Of a stretch of DNA of 64,000 nucleotides, positions 14,516 to 22,922 are shown in pieces (the stretch's first letter is position 1; each line of letters begins with the position of its first letter). Position numbers and translations under genes: made by a program. Location of the stretch: NCBI RefSeq assembly GCF_036002945.1, contig NZ_CP108529.1, positions 6,257,001 to 6,321,000 of the forward strand, written 5' to 3'. The stretch is from Streptomyces sp. NBC_01224. GTDB taxonomy: Bacteria; Actinomycetota; Actinomycetes; Streptomycetales; Streptomycetaceae. The notes under the pieces are model-generated. The model was not told the origin of the DNA. It saw only the letters and a program-made list of their open reading frames with translations, and did no database searches.

Positions 14516-16474
14516 TCAGCTGCTGTGCACCTCCAGCGCGGACCTGACCGCCGACTCCAGGGCCCCCTCGATCCAGGCCGGCTTGATCGAGGTGTGGCAG
14601 CCGGCGAAGTGCAGCGGCCCCTCGACCGAGCGCACATCGGCGAACAACTCGGTGTGCTGGCCCGGCAGCAGCACCGAGGCCTCGCCGTACGCGTACGGAT
14701 CACGCATCCACGACTGGGTGGCGCCGACGCCGGTGTAGAAGACCTCGATGCGCTGCCCGTACACGTCCTGCACCCCGCCCAGGGCGTGCGGATAGCGCTC
14801 GTCGTCGTCCAGCGAGTCCCACTTCAGCGCGTCGTCGGCCCAGCTGTACGAGGCGAGGACGACGCCGCCCGAGCTCCCCTCGACCGGGTGGGACGGCTGG
14901 AACATGAAGCGGTTGGGGTTGTCGGTGACCGATCCGCCGCCGATGACATGCGCCGCCTCGGGCTGGTTGCGGGCGGTGGCCCGGTACGCCGCGTAGTGCA
15001 CGCGCTGGTTGGGCGGGAGATGACCGGGCGGTACGGAGGGGTGGGCGCCCAGCAGTGAACCGTCGGCCGGCGCCCTGCCCAGCCGGTAGGCCTCGTACAG
15101 ACCGGGCCGGACCTTGTCCAGCTGGGTCTTCCAGTCCTTCTCCTCGAACTCCCACCAGCGGAGGCTGAATTCGAGCAGCACCTTGGTCGCCGCGTCGTAA
15201 TGGATCTCGGTGATCGCGCGCCGCTTCCCGTACGAGAGCGCGGGAGCGACGGGGATGTGGCGCAGCCCGGAGAACGGCACGGTGATGATCGCCCGGTCGC
15301 CGGTGAACGTCTCGCGCACGAGCGGCTTGCCGTCCCGGCCCTCGGAGACCGTCTCGACCCGGACGCGGTCCGCGCCGTAGCTGATCCTGGTGGCCCGGCG
15401 GTCCAGCCGCACGATGTCCTTGACCCGCTTGTACATCGCGTCGGCAAGGGTGGCCGTGCCGTCCGGCAGCTCGAAGAACGCGGTGTCCGGGCTGATCAGG
15501 GAGGCCCCGATGAAGCTGTGCACAAAGGCGAGATGGAGCCGGGAGGTGAGGTTCTCGACCGTGCCGATGAGATCGATGGTGCGCTCGTCGAGCTTGGCCG
15601 CCTCGGTCAGGAAGCGGAACATCGACCAGTGCCCGTACCGCTGGATGACCCGCGCCCAGCCCTCGACGAGCTCGCGGCCCTCCTTGCCCTCGAACTCCTT
15701 GCGCACGGGGGCGAAGGCCTCCCGCACGATCGTCGCGGCGGTCTTGTTCTCGAACTCCGCGGGGACCCCGAACGAGCGGTTGATCGCCTGCGGCTTCTGT
15801 GCGTAGTCGGCCTTGCGCATCCGGATGCCGTTGACGTGGATCCAGGTGTGGTTGACCGGCCGGCCCTCGGTGTCGACATCGACCAGGTAGAAGCGGCGGC
15901 GCTTCAGGTCGAAGCTGTCCATGAGCCCGGTGACGAGCGGATGGCTGTCGGGGATCCGCATGGCGCCGGCCTCGGCGTACTGCTTCGGGTCGGCGAACGG
16001 CGCCTTCGCGTTCTCGTGGCCGCCCTTGCGGAAGGTTTTGATCCGGCCGCCGACGCGGTTGCCGTTGGCCTCGATCACGGTGACGGTGTGCCCTGCGCTG
16101 CGGAGCAGATGGGCGGCGGTGAGCCCGGCCGGGCCCGCGCCGACGACCAGCACCTTCTTGGGGGCCTTGCGGCTGCGCGGCAGGCCCTTGGACAGCAGGA
16201 TGTCGCGGTAGTGGGGGACCAGCGGCTGGTCCTGTTCGTCGCGTACGAGGATGGCGCGGGCGATGGTCAGGCAGGCGTCCCAGTCCGAGCCGGGGGCGGC
16301 CGCGGGCGCGAGCGCGGTACCGGATGCGGCGGGCGCACCAAGGGCGCCCGGCGCGGCGGCGCTTGCGGAGCCCACGGCGGTCGTGGCAAGGGCGGCGGCA
16401 CCGGCGGCGGCACCCGCGATCATGGTGCGCCGGGAGGGCAGGCCGGAGGAAGGTCCGGCAGGCTTGGAAGTCAT
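14516..16474 (-). CDS. Secreted flavin amine oxidase, L-glutamate oxidase-like
   Basis: 652 aa. The N terminus has a twin-arginine signal (PSRRTMIAGAAAG followed by an Ala-rich core ending ASAAAPG), so it is exported folded with its FAD. The dinucleotide fold VLVVGAGPAGLTAAHLLRSAGH...VIEANGNRVGGRIKTF is followed by YAEAGAMRIP and, near the end, VLLPGQHTELF...FAGCHTSIKPAWIEGALESAV. From memory it runs closely parallel to Streptomyces L-glutamate oxidase, including RRWWEFEEKDWK-type and NPNRFMFQPSHPV segments. Expected reaction: L-amino acid to 2-oxo acid, ammonia and hydrogen peroxide. ATG 16474 follows GGTGGGG. A TetR gene lies upstream on the same strand. Confidence 0.85.
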   Translation of the reverse strand: MTSKPAGPSSGLPSRRTMIAGAAAGAAALATTAVGSASAAAPGALGAPAASGTALAPAAAPGSDWDACLTIARAILVRDEQDQPLVPHYRDILLSKGLPRSRKAPKKVLVVGAGPAGLTAAHLLRSAGHTVTVIEANGNRVGGRIKTFRKGGHENAKAPFADPKQYAEAGAMRIPDSHPLVTGLMDSFDLKRRRFYLVDVDTEGRPVNHTWIHVNGIRMRKADYAQKPQAINRSFGVPAEFENKTAATIVREAFAPVRKEFEGKEGRELVEGWARVIQRYGHWSMFRFLTEAAKLDERTIDLIGTVENLTSRLHLAFVHSFIGASLISPDTAFFELPDGTATLADAMYKRVKDIVRLDRRATRISYGADRVRVETVSEGRDGKPLVRETFTGDRAIITVPFSGLRHIPVAPALSYGKRRAITEIHYDAATKVLLEFSLRWWEFEEKDWKTQLDKVRPGLYEAYRLGRAPADGSLLGAHPSVPPGHLPPNQRVHYAAYRATARNQPEAAHVIGGGSVTDNPNRFMFQPSHPVEGSSGGVVLASYSWADDALKWDSLDDDERYPHALGGVQDVYGQRIEVFYTGVGATQSWMRDPYAYGEASVLLPGQHTELFADVRSVEGPLHFAGCHTSIKPAWIEGALESAVRSALEVHSS

Positions 16475-16593
16475 GCGCCCCACCCTGGGGCGCCGGGGAC
16501 GGTGCCCCTTGCCCGGACGCGCGTAGATCGTTCGGAAATCACCCGCAGGTGGGGATTGTCGATCTTGTCGTACAGGCGTCGCTGCAGGTCATG

Positions 16594-17190
16594 TCATGAT
16601 CGAGGGTTCTCGGGAGCATCCGATTCCGTCGACCGCAAGAGCGTCAGGAAATCCTGGAAGGCCGTCGGCATGTCCACCGAATCCGGGTCCAGCAGCCACT
16701 GGTACTGAAGCCCGTCCATCATCGCCACCAGCAGCGGCGCCGCGCGCTCCGGACTCAGGCCGCCCGGCAGCCGCTCGCCGTACTCGGCGCGCAGCATCGC
16801 CGCCATGCTCGCCCGGACCTGGGTGTAGCGGCGGGTGAAGAACTCCCGCGCGGGATGACCCTCCGTCACGCTCTCGCCGAGCAGCGCCGAGAACGTCTGG
16901 ACGATGCCGGGCCGCATCGCGTTGTACTCGACGAGCGAGGCCAGCAGATCCATCCGCCATGTGCCGTCGCTCCGGGTGCCGCCGCCCGTGTCCCATTGGT
17001 CGCGCTCCTCCAGCACGGCGACGAGCAGCGCTTCCTTGGTCGGGAAGTAGTGCAGGAGCCCCTGCTGGCTGAGGCCGACCCGCTCGGCGACTGCGCTCAG
17101 CGAGGCGCCGCGATAGCCGCGCTCGGCGATCACTTCGAGAGTGGCGCGGAGAATCTCCGCCCGCCGCTCCGCGCTTCTGGCCCGCACCAT
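16594..17190 (-). CDS. TetR family regulator
   Basis: 198 aa. The N-terminal helix-turn-helix reads AERRAEILRATLEVIAERGYRGASLSAVAERVGLSQQGLLHYFPTKEALL. The C-terminal part is a helical ligand-binding domain. It is divergent from a family 3 glycosidase gene across a spacer carrying dyads, so it is probably that gene's repressor. The flavin oxidase is 119 bp downstream on the same strand and might also be under its control. Confidence 0.9.
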   Translation of the reverse strand: MVRARSAERRAEILRATLEVIAERGYRGASLSAVAERVGLSQQGLLHYFPTKEALLVAVLEERDQWDTGGGTRSDGTWRMDLLASLVEYNAMRPGIVQTFSALLGESVTEGHPAREFFTRRYTQVRASMAAMLRAEYGERLPGGLSPERAAPLLVAMMDGLQYQWLLDPDSVDMPTAFQDFLTLLRSTESDAPENPRS

Positions 17191-17247
17191 TTCCCGGCCC
17201 CTTCCGGTGTTTCATCGGTTCCGCCCCGAGGACCGTACGCCATCCCT

Positions 17248-17276
17248 GTAGATTACAGACTGGTAACAAAGTCTAC
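17248..17276. promoter_or_regulatory. Dyads between tetR and glycosidase gene
   Basis: TTAC-N6-GTAA (17253-17266) lies within a wider pair GTAGA ... TCTAC (17248-17252 and 17272-17276). It is AT-rich against the background and sits in the divergent promoter region, as expected for a TetR operator. Confidence 0.45.
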
Positions 17277-17342
17277 TGCTCTACCGGTATCGGAGTCACT
17301 ATGGAGACATTCAGTGCAGGAATCCGACGAGGAGGTACGGCC

Positions 17343-19814
17343 GTGGCAGGCGCGTCCACATCCACCAATCCCGATGCGGCCCGCGAGGCCGCGGTCGATG
17401 CGGCGCTGGCCGCACTGGGGCTCGACGACAAGACGCGGCTCCTGGCCGGCCAGGACATGTGGTCGCTGCCCGAACTCCCCGCCGTCGGGCTGCGCTCCCT
17501 GGTGATGTCCGACGGGCCGATCGGCGTCCGCGGGGTCTCCTGGACCGCCGACGACCCGTCCGTCGCACTGCCCTCGCCCACCGCGCTCGCCGCGACCTGG
17601 GACCCGGCCCTGGCCCGCCGGGCCGGCCGGCTGCTGGCCCAGGAGGCCCGCCGCAAGGGGGTGCACGTCCTCCTCGCCCCGACCGTGAACCTCCACCGGT
17701 CCCCGCTCGGCGGGCGCCACTTCGAGACGTACAGCGAGGACCCGTACCTCACCGGCGAGATCGGCACCGGCTATGTGCGGGGCGTTCAGGACGGCGGCGT
17801 CGGTACGACCGTCAAGCACTTCGTCGCCAACGACGCCGAGACCGACCGCTTCACCGTGGACAACATCGTCGCCCCGCGAGCCCTGCGCGAGATCTATCTC
17901 GCCCCGTTCGAAAGGATCGTCAAGAACGCCCACCCGTGGGGCATTATGGCCGCGTACAACCAGGTCAACGGCTCCACCATGACCGAGCACCGCTATCTGC
18001 AGAACGCGGTGCTGCGCGGCGAATGGGGCTTCGACGGCTACATCGTCTCCGACTGGCTGGCCGCCCGCTCCACCGTCGCCGCCGTCAACGGCGGCCTCGA
18101 CGTCGCCATGCCGGGCCCCAGGACCGTGTACGGAAAGGCGCTTGCCGACGCCGTACGGGCCGGTGAGGTCGAGGAGTCCGTCGTCGACGGGGCCGTACGC
18201 AATGTGCTGCGGCTGGCCGCCCGCGTCGGCATCCTGGACGGCGCCCCGCCCGTCGTCGACGAGGCCGGACGCCCCGAGACCGTCGACGGCGACGCCCTGG
18301 CCCGCGAGATCGCCCGACGCTCCTTCGTCCTCGTACGCAATGAACGCGCCGCGCTCCCCATCGACCCGGCCGCCGTCCGCAAGGTCGCGCTCAGCGGGGC
18401 GCTCGCCCTGGACGCCCGGGTCCTCGGCGGCGGTTCCGCCCAGGTCTTCCCGCACCACATCGTCTCGCCGCTGGACGGCCTCACCGCCGCCCTCCCCGAG
18501 GACGTCCTCGACTACCGCGTCGGCGCCGACCCGAACAACGAACTCACCCCTGCGGAGAAGGGCTTCGAGCTCAGGGCCGTCTGTTACGACGCCTCCGGCG
18601 CCGTCATCGGCTCGGCCCCGCTGCACAACGGCACCGTCCAGTGGATCGGCAACGACTTCCCCGAGGGTGTGACCCGCGAGACGCTGCACAGCGTCGAGAT
18701 CACCGGCACCTTCGTCCCGCGCGACGGCGGCGAACACATCTTCGGCACCCGCGGCACCGGAGCGCTCAGCCTCACCGTCGCCGGAGAGACCCTGTACGAC
18801 GAGGTCCACCGGGTCACCGGCTCCGCCGACCCCGGCGAGGCGTTCTTCGGCAATCCACTGGAGCGCGGCCGGATCGCCCTCACCGCGGGCGAACCCGTCG
18901 AGGTCTCCCTGCGGCAGATTCCAGACACCCTGGGCGACGACGCACCGATCCCCGGGGTCTCATTCTCCTTCTGCCACCTCGGCCCGCGCCGCGACCCGCA
19001 GGAGCTGATTGCCGAGGCCGTCGAGTCGGCCCGCGCCGCGGACACCGCGATCGTCGTCGTCGGCACCACCGAACGCGTCGAGTCCGAAGGCTTCGACCGC
19101 ACCGACCTGAAGCTCCCCGGCGACCAGAACGACCTCGTCAGGGCTGTCGTCGCCGCCAACCCGAACACCGTCGTGATCGTCAACTCCGGATCACCGGTGG
19201 AGCTTCCGTGGCGCGACGAGGTCGCTGCGGTCCTGCTCAGCTGGTTCCCCGGCCAGGAGGCCGGTCACGCCCTTGCCGATGTTCTGCTCGGCGCCGAGGA
19301 ACCGGGCGGCCGCCTCCCCACCACCTGGCCGGTCACGCTCGCCGACGTCCCGGTCTCGTCCACCACCCCCACCGGCGGTGAACTCCACTACGAGGAGGGC
19401 GTCTTCGTCGGCTACCGGGCCTGGGAGAGGGCCGGCACCGCGCCCGCCTACCCCTTCGGCCACGGACTCGGCTACACCACCTGGGAGTACGAGAGCCTGG
19501 TGGCCGGCCCCGACACCGCCACCGTCCGCCTCCGCAACACCGGTACCCGGCCCGGAGCCGAGACCGTCCAGCTCTACCTGGCGCCCCAGGAGGACACCGC
19601 CGAACGCCCGGTCCGCTGGCTGGCCGGCTTCGCACGGGTCGAGGCGGCCCCCGGCGAGAGTGCCGAGGCAGTGATTCCGCTGGAGCGGCGCGCGTACGAG
19701 ATCTGGGACGAGACGGCGTACGACTGGGCCCTCGTCCCCGGCACGTACGAGGTGCAGGCGGCCCGCTCGCTGGGTGACGTACGCCTGACGACGGCCGTGG
19801 ACATCAAGGAATAG
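17343..19814 (+). CDS. Glycoside hydrolase family 3 beta-glucosidase-type enzyme
   Basis: 823 aa from GTG 17343, which has GGAGG 7 nt upstream; ATG 17301 in frame is an alternative. The N-terminal TIM barrel has the substrate-loop motif VKHFVANDAETDR and the nucleophile aspartate in DGYIVSDWLAA. The C-terminal alpha/beta sandwich begins around residue 300 and is interrupted by a PA14-like insert (about 410-530). A fibronectin III-like end contains VRLRNTGTRPGAETVQLYL. There is no signal peptide, so it is cytosolic and probably acts on imported oligosaccharides or glycosides. The divergent TetR gene is the likely regulator, and an aldose epimerase gene is convergent. Confidence 0.92.
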   Translation: MAGASTSTNPDAAREAAVDAALAALGLDDKTRLLAGQDMWSLPELPAVGLRSLVMSDGPIGVRGVSWTADDPSVALPSPTALAATWDPALARRAGRLLAQEARRKGVHVLLAPTVNLHRSPLGGRHFETYSEDPYLTGEIGTGYVRGVQDGGVGTTVKHFVANDAETDRFTVDNIVAPRALREIYLAPFERIVKNAHPWGIMAAYNQVNGSTMTEHRYLQNAVLRGEWGFDGYIVSDWLAARSTVAAVNGGLDVAMPGPRTVYGKALADAVRAGEVEESVVDGAVRNVLRLAARVGILDGAPPVVDEAGRPETVDGDALAREIARRSFVLVRNERAALPIDPAAVRKVALSGALALDARVLGGGSAQVFPHHIVSPLDGLTAALPEDVLDYRVGADPNNELTPAEKGFELRAVCYDASGAVIGSAPLHNGTVQWIGNDFPEGVTRETLHSVEITGTFVPRDGGEHIFGTRGTGALSLTVAGETLYDEVHRVTGSADPGEAFFGNPLERGRIALTAGEPVEVSLRQIPDTLGDDAPIPGVSFSFCHLGPRRDPQELIAEAVESARAADTAIVVVGTTERVESEGFDRTDLKLPGDQNDLVRAVVAANPNTVVIVNSGSPVELPWRDEVAAVLLSWFPGQEAGHALADVLLGAEEPGGRLPTTWPVTLADVPVSSTTPTGGELHYEEGVFVGYRAWERAGTAPAYPFGHGLGYTTWEYESLVAGPDTATVRLRNTGTRPGAETVQLYLAPQEDTAERPVRWLAGFARVEAAPGESAEAVIPLERRAYEIWDETAYDWALVPGTYEVQAARSLGDVRLTTAVDIKE

Positions 19815-19830
19815 CGGCCCCCGGTACGGG

Positions 19831-19868
19831 AGAGCCCCGGCGCGGTACCTGACCCGCTCCGGGGCTCT
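19831..19868. terminator. Hairpin between glycosidase and aldose epimerase
   Basis: AGAGCCCCGG (19831-19840) pairs with CCGGGGCTCT (19859-19868) around an 18-nt loop, in the gap of two convergent genes. It can serve both directions. Confidence 0.65.
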
Positions 19869-19898
19869 TCTCATGCCGATTCATGCCTCCGGCGCACC

Positions 19899-20897
19899 TC
19901 AGCGCACCGCGAATCCGTACACCGTCGTCGAGACGTACTCCTCGCCCGGCCGCAGCACCGTGCTCGGGAACTCGGGCCGGTTCGGGGAGTCCGGGAAGTG
20001 CTGGGTCTCCAGCGCGATCCCGGCACAGGGCCCGAACGGCCGCCCGTCGAAGTGGTCCGCCGTGTACAGCTGCATCCCGGGCTCCGTCGTGGTGACGGTC
20101 AGGACGCGCCCCGACACCGCGTCGTACAGCTCGGCCGCCGGGCCCGAGCGGACACCGTCCAGCACGAAGTTGTGGTCGTAGCCCGCGCCGACCGGCTTCG
20201 GCTCACGGAAGTCGAACCGGGTCCCGTCCACCGGCAGGAACTCGCCCGTCGGGAGCGACTCGGCGTCCGCCGGAGTGATCTGCCCGGCCGCGATCCGCAG
20301 CACCTGCCCGAGCGCGCTGCCACTGTCGCCGCCCGCGAGATTCCAGTACGTGTGATTCGTCAGGTTCAGCACCGTCGGGGCGTCCGTCGTCGCCCGGTAC
20401 GCGATCCGCAGCGCCCCGCCCTCGTCCAGGGTGTACGTCGCCGACACCGCGAGGCGTCCCGGGAAGCCCTCCTCGCCGCCCTCGGAGACCAGGGAGAGCC
20501 GGACACCGTCCGCCACCTCCCGCGCCTGCCACACGCGCTTGTCGAAGCCCCGGGCCCCGCCGTGCACATGGTTGCGCCCCTCATTGCGCGTCACCCGGTG
20601 TGTCTGCCCGTCCAGTTCGAAACAGGCACCACCGATCCGGTTCGCGTACCGCCCGACCAGCGCGCCGAAATACGGACCCGAATACGTCTCGTACCCGGCG
20701 AGATCCGGCAGCGCGAGCGCCACATCCGCCCGCACCCCGTCCCGGCCGGGCACCTCGACCGACTGCACGATGCCGCCGTACGTCAGGACACGCACCCGCG
20801 TACCGTCCCGCTCAAGCGTCCAGCGGTGCACCACGGCGCCGTCCGCGAGGGTGCCGAACTCTTCCGTACGCAGCGCCGTGCTCGAACCCGTGTCCAT
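19899..20897 (-). CDS. Aldose 1-epimerase
   Basis: 332 aa. GalM-type beta sandwich. NEGRNHVHGGARGFDKRVW and LNLTNHTYWNLAGG carry the two active-site histidines, and GIALETQHFPDSPN carries the catalytic glutamate. It interconverts alpha and beta anomers of sugars such as glucose and galactose in the cytosol. The start ATG 20897 has AGGG upstream; GTG two codons earlier is possible. Lying convergent to a beta-glucosidase-type gene, it could process sugars released by that enzyme. Confidence 0.93.
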   Translation of the reverse strand: MDTGSSTALRTEEFGTLADGAVVHRWTLERDGTRVRVLTYGGIVQSVEVPGRDGVRADVALALPDLAGYETYSGPYFGALVGRYANRIGGACFELDGQTHRVTRNEGRNHVHGGARGFDKRVWQAREVADGVRLSLVSEGGEEGFPGRLAVSATYTLDEGGALRIAYRATTDAPTVLNLTNHTYWNLAGGDSGSALGQVLRIAAGQITPADAESLPTGEFLPVDGTRFDFREPKPVGAGYDHNFVLDGVRSGPAAELYDAVSGRVLTVTTTEPGMQLYTADHFDGRPFGPCAGIALETQHFPDSPNRPEFPSTVLRPGEEYVSTTVYGFAVR

Positions 20898-20908
20898 GAT
20901 CACAAACC

Positions 20909-21826
20909 CTACGCCGGGGGCCGGGCCGAGGTGACATTGCGGTACGCGATCTCCGCCAGCCGCGCCTGCCCGTTCCGCCCCGGATGGAACCAGTCCCACT
21001 GGCTGAGCTGCTTGCCGGTGAACCGGTAGTCGAAAACCGCCCCGCCGTCGTAACGGCAGCGCCGATCCTTCGCACAGACTTTCCGCAGCACGTCGTTGTA
21101 CGCCACGACCCGCTCCTGCACCGAGGTGCGCCGGGCCACGGCGCGCGCGCCCATGTCGTCCGCGTCACCCAGCATCGACTGGCAGATCCCCAGCTTCCAG
21201 ATCTGCTTGCCCAGCGCATTTCCGCGCCCCGTCGACCAGAGCCGCTTGAGATCCGGCACGCTCGACACATACACCTGCGCCTTCGGCGCCCCGGCGCGCA
21301 ACTGACGCATCGAAGCCTCGAACGACGCCCGGAAATCCGCCACCGGGGTCATGATCCGTGCCGAATCCCGGCAGGCGTCATTGGCGCCGATCATCACCGT
21401 CACCAGATCCGGCTTCTCCTTCGCGGCCAGCGCCATCTGCTCCGGCAACTGCGCGATCCTGGCCCCCGTCTCGGCATGGTTCCAGCTGCGCTCGGCGGCC
21501 CCCGACTCACCGAGCAGCCGTACGGCGAGGCTGCGCACCCCGCTGTCCGTGCCGGTCGCCCAGGACACCTCCGGACAGTCCGCCAGCACGGAACAGGCGT
21601 CGAAACCGCGGGTGATGGAGTCACCGACGGCGGCCACCGACCCCGGTCTGCGGTCCCAGAGCGGGCCCGGCTTGGCGGGCGGCCGCCGCTTTTCGGCCGT
21701 CGCCCCCTTCGTCGTCCCGTCCCGGTCGGCGTCGCAGCCGGTCAGAGCGGCCGTGCCGAGCAACGAGACGGCCGTCAGGACGGCGGCCACGGTACGCGAA
21801 CGGTGGCGGGCGGAACGATCCTGCAT
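20909..21826 (-). CDS. SGNH/GDSL hydrolase lipoprotein
   Basis: 305 aa. The N terminus has a basic start, a hydrophobic core and the lipobox LTGC (about residue 24), so it is a lipid-anchored exported protein. The block I motif is VAAVGDSITRGFD, block III is VTVMIGANDAC, and the His block is WDWFHPGRNGQARLA, giving Ser-Asp-His. Spacing is like that of actinobacterial SGNH esterases/lipases, with extra cysteines that may form disulfides. The start ATG 21826 follows GAGGGG. It lies directly upstream of the aldose epimerase (11 bp), so they share a transcript. Confidence 0.9.
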   Translation of the reverse strand: MQDRSARHRSRTVAAVLTAVSLLGTAALTGCDADRDGTTKGATAEKRRPPAKPGPLWDRRPGSVAAVGDSITRGFDACSVLADCPEVSWATGTDSGVRSLAVRLLGESGAAERSWNHAETGARIAQLPEQMALAAKEKPDLVTVMIGANDACRDSARIMTPVADFRASFEASMRQLRAGAPKAQVYVSSVPDLKRLWSTGRGNALGKQIWKLGICQSMLGDADDMGARAVARRTSVQERVVAYNDVLRKVCAKDRRCRYDGGAVFDYRFTGKQLSQWDWFHPGRNGQARLAEIAYRNVTSARPPA

Positions 21827-22076
21827 CCCTTGGCTCCCCTCGGTTATGCCCCCGGCAACCCCTCGTGGCACCGGTCGGAAGGCCCGGGCGCCCTGCAGGG
21901 TGAAAGCTGAGCGAATGATGGGCCCAGGACCGACGGTACGTCACACCTCGGACGCCGCCGCGCGGTAGCTTTTCCTCGTCGAACCAGCGGCGCTTCCCCT
22001 CACCCGGCTCTATTCGGGTGGCTTTCTGTAAATCACATCACGTCACATACTGTCCCTTTTCAGGAGATTCACCCCG

Positions 22077-22181
22077 ATGCTGTTTACTGATGACAACCTC
22101 GGGAACCGGCCGAGAAGAGACGGCACGGGCGCGAGGCCGCTGGGGAAGGCGAACTTCGTCCCACACTGGAGGTCCCGGTGA
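22077..22181 (+). CDS. Small upstream reading frame coupled to DUF3145 gene (34 aa)
   Basis: Not a recognised family. ATG 22077 has AGGAGA 9 nt upstream. The 34 codons end in a TGA that overlaps the GTG start of the DUF3145 gene (GTGA, 22178-22181). The peptide is basic (MLFTDDNLGNRPRRDGTG... ending HWRSR). The good ribosome binding site and the 4-nt overlap suggest translational coupling, either as a leader peptide or a tiny protein. An alternative is chance, since GTG 22178 has its own GGAGG. Confidence 0.45.
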   Translation: MLFTDDNLGNRPRRDGTGARPLGKANFVPHWRSR

Positions 22182-22672
22182 CGACACGTGGAGTTCTGTA
22201 CGTTCACTCCGCACCGCGCGCGCTCTGCCCCCATGTCGAATGGGCGGTGGCGGGTGTCCTCGGTGTGCGGGTCCAGCTGGACTGGATCAGACAGCCGGCC
22301 GCGCCCGGTACCTGGCGGTCCGAGTTCTCCTGGCAGGCCAGGCCCGGCACGGCGTCGAAGCTGGCCTCCGCGCTGCGCGGCTGGGATCTGCTGCGCTTCG
22401 AGGTGACGGCTGAGCCGAGTCCCACGTCGGAGGGCGAGCGCTACAGCTCCACGCCCGAACTGGGCATCTTCCACGCCGTCACCGGCATGCACGGCGACAT
22501 TCTGGTGCCCGAGGACCGGTTGCGGGCGGCGCTGGCGCGGTCGGTGCGGGGCGAGACCGACCTGGAGGCCGAGATCGCCAAGCTGCTCGGCAAGCCGTGG
22601 GACGACGAGTTGGAGTCCTTCCGCCACGCGGGAGAGGGCGCGCCGGTGCGGTGGCTGCACCAGGTGGTGTGA
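22178..22672 (+). CDS. DUF3145 family protein
   Basis: 164 aa, close to the family's usual length. It opens with TTRGVLYVHSAPRALCPHVEWAVAGVLG and contains LDWIRQPAAPGTWRSEFSWQA, ELGIFHAVTGMHGDI and a C-terminal LHQVV, all typical of this actinobacterial family. Its biochemical role is unknown. GTG 22178 has GGAGG 7 nt upstream. In Streptomyces it usually sits beside the fatty acid synthesis operon, as here, where it is convergent with fabF. Confidence 0.9.
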   Translation: MTTRGVLYVHSAPRALCPHVEWAVAGVLGVRVQLDWIRQPAAPGTWRSEFSWQARPGTASKLASALRGWDLLRFEVTAEPSPTSEGERYSSTPELGIFHAVTGMHGDILVPEDRLRAALARSVRGETDLEAEIAKLLGKPWDDELESFRHAGEGAPVRWLHQVV

Positions 22673-22679
22673 GCCCGTG

Positions 22680-22856
22680 ACCGGGGGCGCTGCCCCCGGA
22701 CCTCCGCGCCTCAAACGCCGGCGAGGCTGAAATCCACCCTGCATCCGGCAAATCCAAGCTGAACCCGGCAAAATCAAGCCCCTCCGGCGCTTGAGGAGCG
22801 GGGTCCGGGGGCAGCGCCCCCGAAACACCCCGCGCCTCAAGCGCCGGATTTCACGG
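22680..22856. repeat. Inverted and direct intergenic repeats between DUF3145 gene and fabF
   Basis: Two large segments are near-inverted copies of each other. Each has a hairpin of the CCGGGGGC-GCT-GCCCCCGG type next to a CTCAAACGCCGGCG or CGCTTGAGGAG unit. Between them are direct repeats of CCGGCAAATCCAAGCTGAA type. This is the abundant Streptomyces intergenic repeat family also seen at 4.4 kb and 41.2 kb. No coding potential. Confidence 0.7.
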
Positions 22857-22895
22857 CCGAAGCCCGCCTCCCCACTCGGGGGAGGCGGGCTTCGG
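22857..22895 (-). terminator. Strong terminator of the fab operon
   Basis: A 17-bp perfect stem (22857-22873 with 22879-22895) and a 5-nt loop, 27 nt beyond the fabF stop. It can also stop transcripts arriving from DUF3145. Confidence 0.8.
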
Positions 22896-22922
22896 CGTGG
22901 ATACCAGGCCGCGGACCGCAGG

